Assembly: GCA_030696545.1 (NCBI GenBank)
Contig: JAUYSA010000504.1
Span: 1-7,422, forward strand
Origin: Hyphomonadaceae bacterium
Lineage (GTDB): Bacteria > Pseudomonadota > Alphaproteobacteria > Caulobacterales > Hyphomonadaceae
Direction of reading: 5' to 3'
Length of the DNA: 7,422 nucleotides
A model generated the notes under the pieces. The model was not told where the DNA came from and did not search any database. It saw only the letters and a list, made by a program, of their open reading frames with translations. Below are positions 5,023 to 7,422 of the stretch, piece after piece. Position numbers and translations under genes: made by a program. Positions within the stretch are counted from its first letter, which is position 1, and each line of letters begins with the position of its first letter.

Positions 5023-5946
5023 TGATTCTAGCCGGATTTCAGCGGCACCGTTCCGAACGCGGCCAGCTTCACGGCGGCCCATGACGAAGTCAGCCGCCTT
5101 GGACGCCATCGACGCAGCCTGGAAGATTGCCCGATTGTCCCCCTTCAGCACCTGCAGCCAGGAGCCGAGGTAGTCCGCGTGTCGGACGGTCGGCGCGACG
5201 CCCAGTTCGGCGCACAGGAAGGCGGAGCAAAGCTCCGGGACGAGTTCCTCCCGCGCATAAGCCTCGCCGCCATGGTGGCCCGAAAAGTTGCGGTCGAGAC
5301 GCGAGACATGTCCCGTCCAGTGACCCAGTTCGTGCAGCTTCGTCCGATACCAATTTACGGGCTCGAAATAGGCTTCCTGCGGCGGGACCTGGATGAAGTC
5401 GTGCGAGGGCGAATAGAACGCCATCTCGCCACCGATCCTGATGTCAGCCTTCGTCGCCGCGATGACAGCTTCGACGTGGGGCAGGACCTCGGTCCGTCCC
5501 GGAAGCGGCGCGGCATCGGGGTCCACGGCAAGCCCATCGCATTGATCGACGTGAAAGACGGTGAACCGCTTGAGGAAACCGACGCGGCGGGCATGCTCCC
5601 CAGATGCGCTCGCCTTGTCCTGCTCGGCCTTGGGGACGAAGGTGTCGGCGTAGACGACCATCGTCCCCTTCTCTCCCTTGCGCACACATCCACCAAGAGC
5701 GAGCGCCTGCTTGAAGGTGAGCCAGCGTTGCGAGGGCCTGCCCTGCTCGATGGCGGCGAACCAGAGCAGCAGGATGTTGACGCCGGAATAGGTCCGGCCT
5801 GTTGAAGCATTCTGCGGAAGCCCAAGCGGCGTACCGCCCGACGAAGCCCAGGGCTGCACCCACGGGAAGCGTCCCGCTTCGAGTTCCGCGATGATGCGGG
5901 CGGTCACGGTGTCGTGGAGAGATTGCACGTTCGCGTTGGCGGTCAT
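5014..5946 (-). CDS. ArdC-like anti-restriction protein with zincin metallopeptidase domain
   Basis: ArdC proteins bind single-stranded DNA and protect incoming plasmid DNA from restriction in the recipient. This 310-residue protein has the usual length and two-part layout. Residues 5-130 are the ArdC N-terminal domain (DUF1738), with the signature GRFPWVQPWASSGG, the segment STGRTYSGVNILLLW at 48-62 and KGEKGTMVVY at 90-99. Residues 150-290 are the zincin-like domain: HELGH at 205-209 gives two zinc-binding histidines and Glu206, and a glutamate of the EELVPEL segment (233-239) is the likely third ligand. It has no signal peptide or membrane segment, so it should be cytoplasmic. The start has a near-ideal AAGGAGG 6 bases upstream. 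It lies downstream of SSB and DUF6876 in the same direction, a typical leading-region set. No defect is visible. Confidence 0.92.
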   Translation of the reverse strand: MTANANVQSLHDTVTARIIAELEAGRFPWVQPWASSGGTPLGLPQNASTGRTYSGVNILLLWFAAIEQGRPSQRWLTFKQALALGGCVRKGEKGTMVVYADTFVPKAEQDKASASGEHARRVGFLKRFTVFHVDQCDGLAVDPDAAPLPGRTEVLPHVEAVIAATKADIRIGGEMAFYSPSHDFIQVPPQEAYFEPVNWYRTKLHELGHWTGHVSRLDRNFSGHHGGEAYAREELVPELCSAFLCAELGVAPTVRHADYLGSWLQVLKGDNRAIFQAASMASKAADFVMGRREAGRVRNGAAEIRLESAA

Positions 5947-5986
5947 GACGACCTCCTTGAGAGTTTGAATGATGGAAGAGCGACAA

Positions 5987-6007
5987 GCCGGCGGCGATGC
6001 CGCCGGC
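5987..6007. repeat. GC hairpin between DUF6876 and ArdC-like genes
   Basis: GCCGGCGGC (5987-5995) and GCCGCCGGC (5999-6007) are exact inverted copies around GAT. It follows the DUF6876 stop and lies 40 bp upstream of the ArdC-like start. No T run follows on the minus strand, so it may stabilise or process mRNA, or act in DNA form. Confidence 0.75.
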
Positions 6008-6027
6008 CGCTGACTTGTGGTCAGACT

Positions 6028-6402
6028 TCAGTGCTCGCTTGGCAGGTAGAGGGTCCGGTTGGCGAACCAGAGCGTCACGGTGTCGAGCGGGAAGTCCGTC
6101 CACGGAACCGGATGGACGTAGAGTTGCTCGTCGTCACCGTCGGTGCAGATTAATGTGGCCGAACGATCGTCCAGGACGGTCAGCGTCCACACCTGGAACT
6201 CAGCAGCACGGAGTACGGGATGGTGCGGCTGAGGACAGAGGATTGCGTCGAGCAGCCAGTAGGCCGATCCGGCTTCGGCAAGATACTGGACGCCTTCAGT
6301 GTAAACGCATCCAGCGGACAACGGATGACGATAGAAGGTCTCGCTTCCGGTGAACTGGTCGAGGTCCTGCGCCTTGAGCGCAGTTGATGCAGCGGATGTC
6401 AT
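6028..6402 (-). CDS. DUF6876 family protein of unknown function
   Basis: This 124-residue protein carries features I associate with DUF6876: FTGSETFYRHPL at 17-28, YTEGVQYLAEAGSAYWLLD at 34-52 and a C-terminal region rich in Trp, Tyr and Phe (YVHPVPWTDFPLDTVTLWFA). The protein is compact and acidic, with no signal peptide, membrane span or evident catalytic triad. The family recurs on plasmids and ICEs beside ArdC and SSB genes, which fits a role during establishment in the recipient, but no biochemical function is known to me. The start has AGGA about 9 bases upstream. It lies 69 bp after SSB and 81 bp before the ArdC-like gene, with a perfect GC hairpin in each gap. Confidence 0.75.
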   Translation of the reverse strand: MTSAASTALKAQDLDQFTGSETFYRHPLSAGCVYTEGVQYLAEAGSAYWLLDAILCPQPHHPVLRAAEFQVWTLTVLDDRSATLICTDGDDEQLYVHPVPWTDFPLDTVTLWFANRTLYLPSEH

Positions 6403-6439
6403 GAGTGTTTCCTGCGAAATGAAATGATTGACGGGATGG

Positions 6440-6465
6440 GGCCCGGCCGCTTGCGCGGCCGGGCC
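6440..6465. repeat. Perfect 11-bp GC hairpin between SSB and DUF6876 genes
   Basis: GGCCCGGCCGC (6440-6450) and GCGGCCGGGCC (6455-6465) are exact inverted copies. Read on the minus strand the loop is GCAA, a stable GNRA tetraloop. It starts 6 bases after the SSB stop and lacks a T tract, so it may be an mRNA 3' stabiliser, a partial terminator or a single-strand DNA structure. Confidence 0.85.
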
Positions 6466-6471
6466 GGCTCA

Positions 6472-6888
6472 TCACGCAGCGCGTCTGCGCTTGGCCTTGG
6501 GGGCCTCTTCGCCCGCAGGCGCTTCCTCGGAAGCGGCCTCCGCCTTCGGCTTCCCGCGCGCGAGGATCTCGACCTCGCCGAAGCCGGTGACGACGAACTC
6601 GATCGAGTAGCGCTTCTGGCCGCGCTCATCTTCCCAGGAGCTCGGACGCACCTGACCGACGAGCCGGAGGCGCGTGCCCATCTGCACGGCCTTCTCGATC
6701 AATGCGACCTTCGCGGGCGCGAACACGACGACGCGGTGCCAGTAGGTCTTCTCGTTCCAGTCGCCGCCTTCGGCTTTCCAGCGTTCGGATGTGGCGAGCG
6801 AGATGATGGCGAGTTTCTTGTCGCCCTTGATTGGCTTGATCTCGAGTTTGCCGACATTGCCGATGAGTTCGAATGATGCGCGATCCAT
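6472..6888 (-). CDS. ssb: Single-stranded DNA-binding protein, mobile-element type
   Basis: This 138-residue SSB coats single-stranded DNA during transfer and replication. Residues 4-110 form the OB-fold: FELIGNVGKLE at 6-16, ISLATSERWK at 29-38, KTYWHRVVVF at 47-56, GTRLRLVGQVRPSSW at 71-85 and YSIEFVVTGFGEVEIL at 94-109. The C-terminal 28 residues are a low-complexity Ala/Glu/Lys linker ending KAKRRRAA. The usual acidic SSB tip (DDDIPF type) is absent and replaced by a basic end, so it should not recruit host repair proteins in the standard way. The start at 6888 has AAGGA 8 bases upstream. It is the first recognisable gene of the minus-strand group, and a 16-bp palindrome lies just upstream. 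Confidence 0.93.
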   Translation of the reverse strand: MDRASFELIGNVGKLEIKPIKGDKKLAIISLATSERWKAEGGDWNEKTYWHRVVVFAPAKVALIEKAVQMGTRLRLVGQVRPSSWEDERGQKRYSIEFVVTGFGEVEILARGKPKAEAASEEAPAGEEAPKAKRRRAA

Positions 6889-6902
6889 GATGCTCTTCCT
6901 TG

Positions 6903-6918
6903 TGATCCCGCGGGATCA
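6903..6918. promoter_or_regulatory. 16-bp perfect palindrome just upstream of ssb
   Basis: TGATCCCGCGGGATCA equals its own reverse complement and ends 14 bp before the ssb start, next to its ribosome-binding site. Beyond it lie GTCGC/GCGAC with GGG/CCC (6927-6947, one bulged G) and GCGGT-G-ACCGC (6975-6985). The cluster suggests an operator or a structured mRNA leader. Confidence 0.6.
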
Positions 6919-7422
6919 GCCCCGCCGGGGTCGCGTTTGCGACGCCCCTCGGAAGCGGCCGGAAAGCAAGCAGAGCGGTGACCGCGCAAGGGGTTGGTGC
7001 GGCCTGCAGCGCGCAGCGCGAAGCCTCGGCCCCTTGAGCGGGCATGCGCCGGACGCTTGATGGGCGTCACAAGCAAATGCCTCCCCGAAGGCGACACGGG
7101 AGCAGGAAAAAATCGTGGGGATCGCCCGTCGATCAACCCGGTACGATGCTGCGCACGCGGTTCAGGCGCACGACAAAACGCACAAAGAGTCGCAGAAAAC
7201 CCAGGTCGCGTGGGCGCTTTTCTTAAAGGGCTCGCCGCAAATCGGGCTTGGTCAATCTTTCACGCGCGCGCATCACGGTCCAACAGACGGCGCACAACAT
7301 GCTCGATCGTCTTTGCCCGATCCAACGGCGCTGCTGGCAAGCGCGTGCAACTATTGCGAACCCAAAGGCGCAGGCCGTGACGCGCGCCAGAAACCGGCAA
7401 CAAGCACGAGGACGACAATCAA
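6919..7422. other. No confident gene; GC-rich leader then unassigned sequence
   Basis: I find no convincing coding region on either strand. The part next to ssb (to about 7040) is rich in inverted repeats, including CAAGGGG (6987-6993) with CCCCTTG (7030-7036). The rest has no strong repeat and no clear promoter. At the right edge a minus-strand frame (7422-7351) encodes a hydrophobic stretch LIVVLVLVAGFW and then stops. It could be the C-terminal tail of a membrane protein encoded further right, but 23 codons are too few to decide. Confidence 0.4.

Noticed and set aside
5179..5805. Plus-strand open frame of about 208 codons opposite the ArdC-like gene
   Set aside because: It is antisense to a gene with clear ArdC and HELGH signatures and shows no family features of its own.
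6994..7380. Plus-strand open frame of 128 codons
   Set aside because: Arg/Ser-rich composition, no ribosome-binding site and no recognisable motif; it begins inside the ssb leader repeats.
7351..7422. C-terminal end of a membrane protein gene on the minus strand
   Set aside because: There is a hydrophobic run followed by a stop, but only 23 codons are visible and a chance frame cannot be excluded.

Overview
The window looks like part of a conjugative plasmid or integrative and conjugative element (ICE) from a high-GC alphaproteobacterium (Sphingomonadales, Caulobacterales or Rhizobiales type). The grounds are the high GC content, the strong G/C third-position bias in the clear genes, and the families present: a DUF3363-type relaxase, an ArdC-like anti-restriction protein, DUF6876, a plasmid-style SSB and DUF6088. 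No rRNA, tRNA, transposase, integrase or CRISPR array is visible.

Layout from left to right. Positions 1-1522 (minus) hold the N-terminal 507 residues of a VirD2/TraI-like relaxase whose 3' end lies beyond the left edge. Positions 1523-1847 are a gene-free stretch with three perfect inverted repeats in 83 bp followed by a P-type-like nick sequence, which makes it a candidate oriT. Next comes a tiny minus-strand gene of 53 codons (1848-2009). Positions 2010-2466 are a structured, mostly non-coding stretch. Positions 2467-4139 (plus) carry a complete HipBA toxin-antitoxin operon with four HipB operators at an exact 27-bp period. Positions 4316-6888 hold four minus-strand genes that would be transcribed in the order SSB, DUF6876, ArdC-like, DUF6088, with perfect GC hairpins in front of the first three. 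Positions 6889-7422 contain palindromes next to the SSB start and then nothing I can assign.

Working model (inference). If the nick lies at 1679|1680 on the plus strand, transfer would carry the right-hand part of the window into the recipient first and the relaxase gene last. SSB, ArdC, DUF6876, DUF6088 and the 53-codon gene would then sit in the leading region. All are encoded on the minus strand, so the entering plus strand is their template, the arrangement known for leading-region genes of F-like plasmids. Their likely job is to protect entering DNA: SSB coats it and ArdC counters restriction. HipBA, the only plus-strand operon, would act in maintenance or persistence. The DUF6088 protein resembles AbiEi-type antitoxins, but no AbiEii toxin gene is present downstream.
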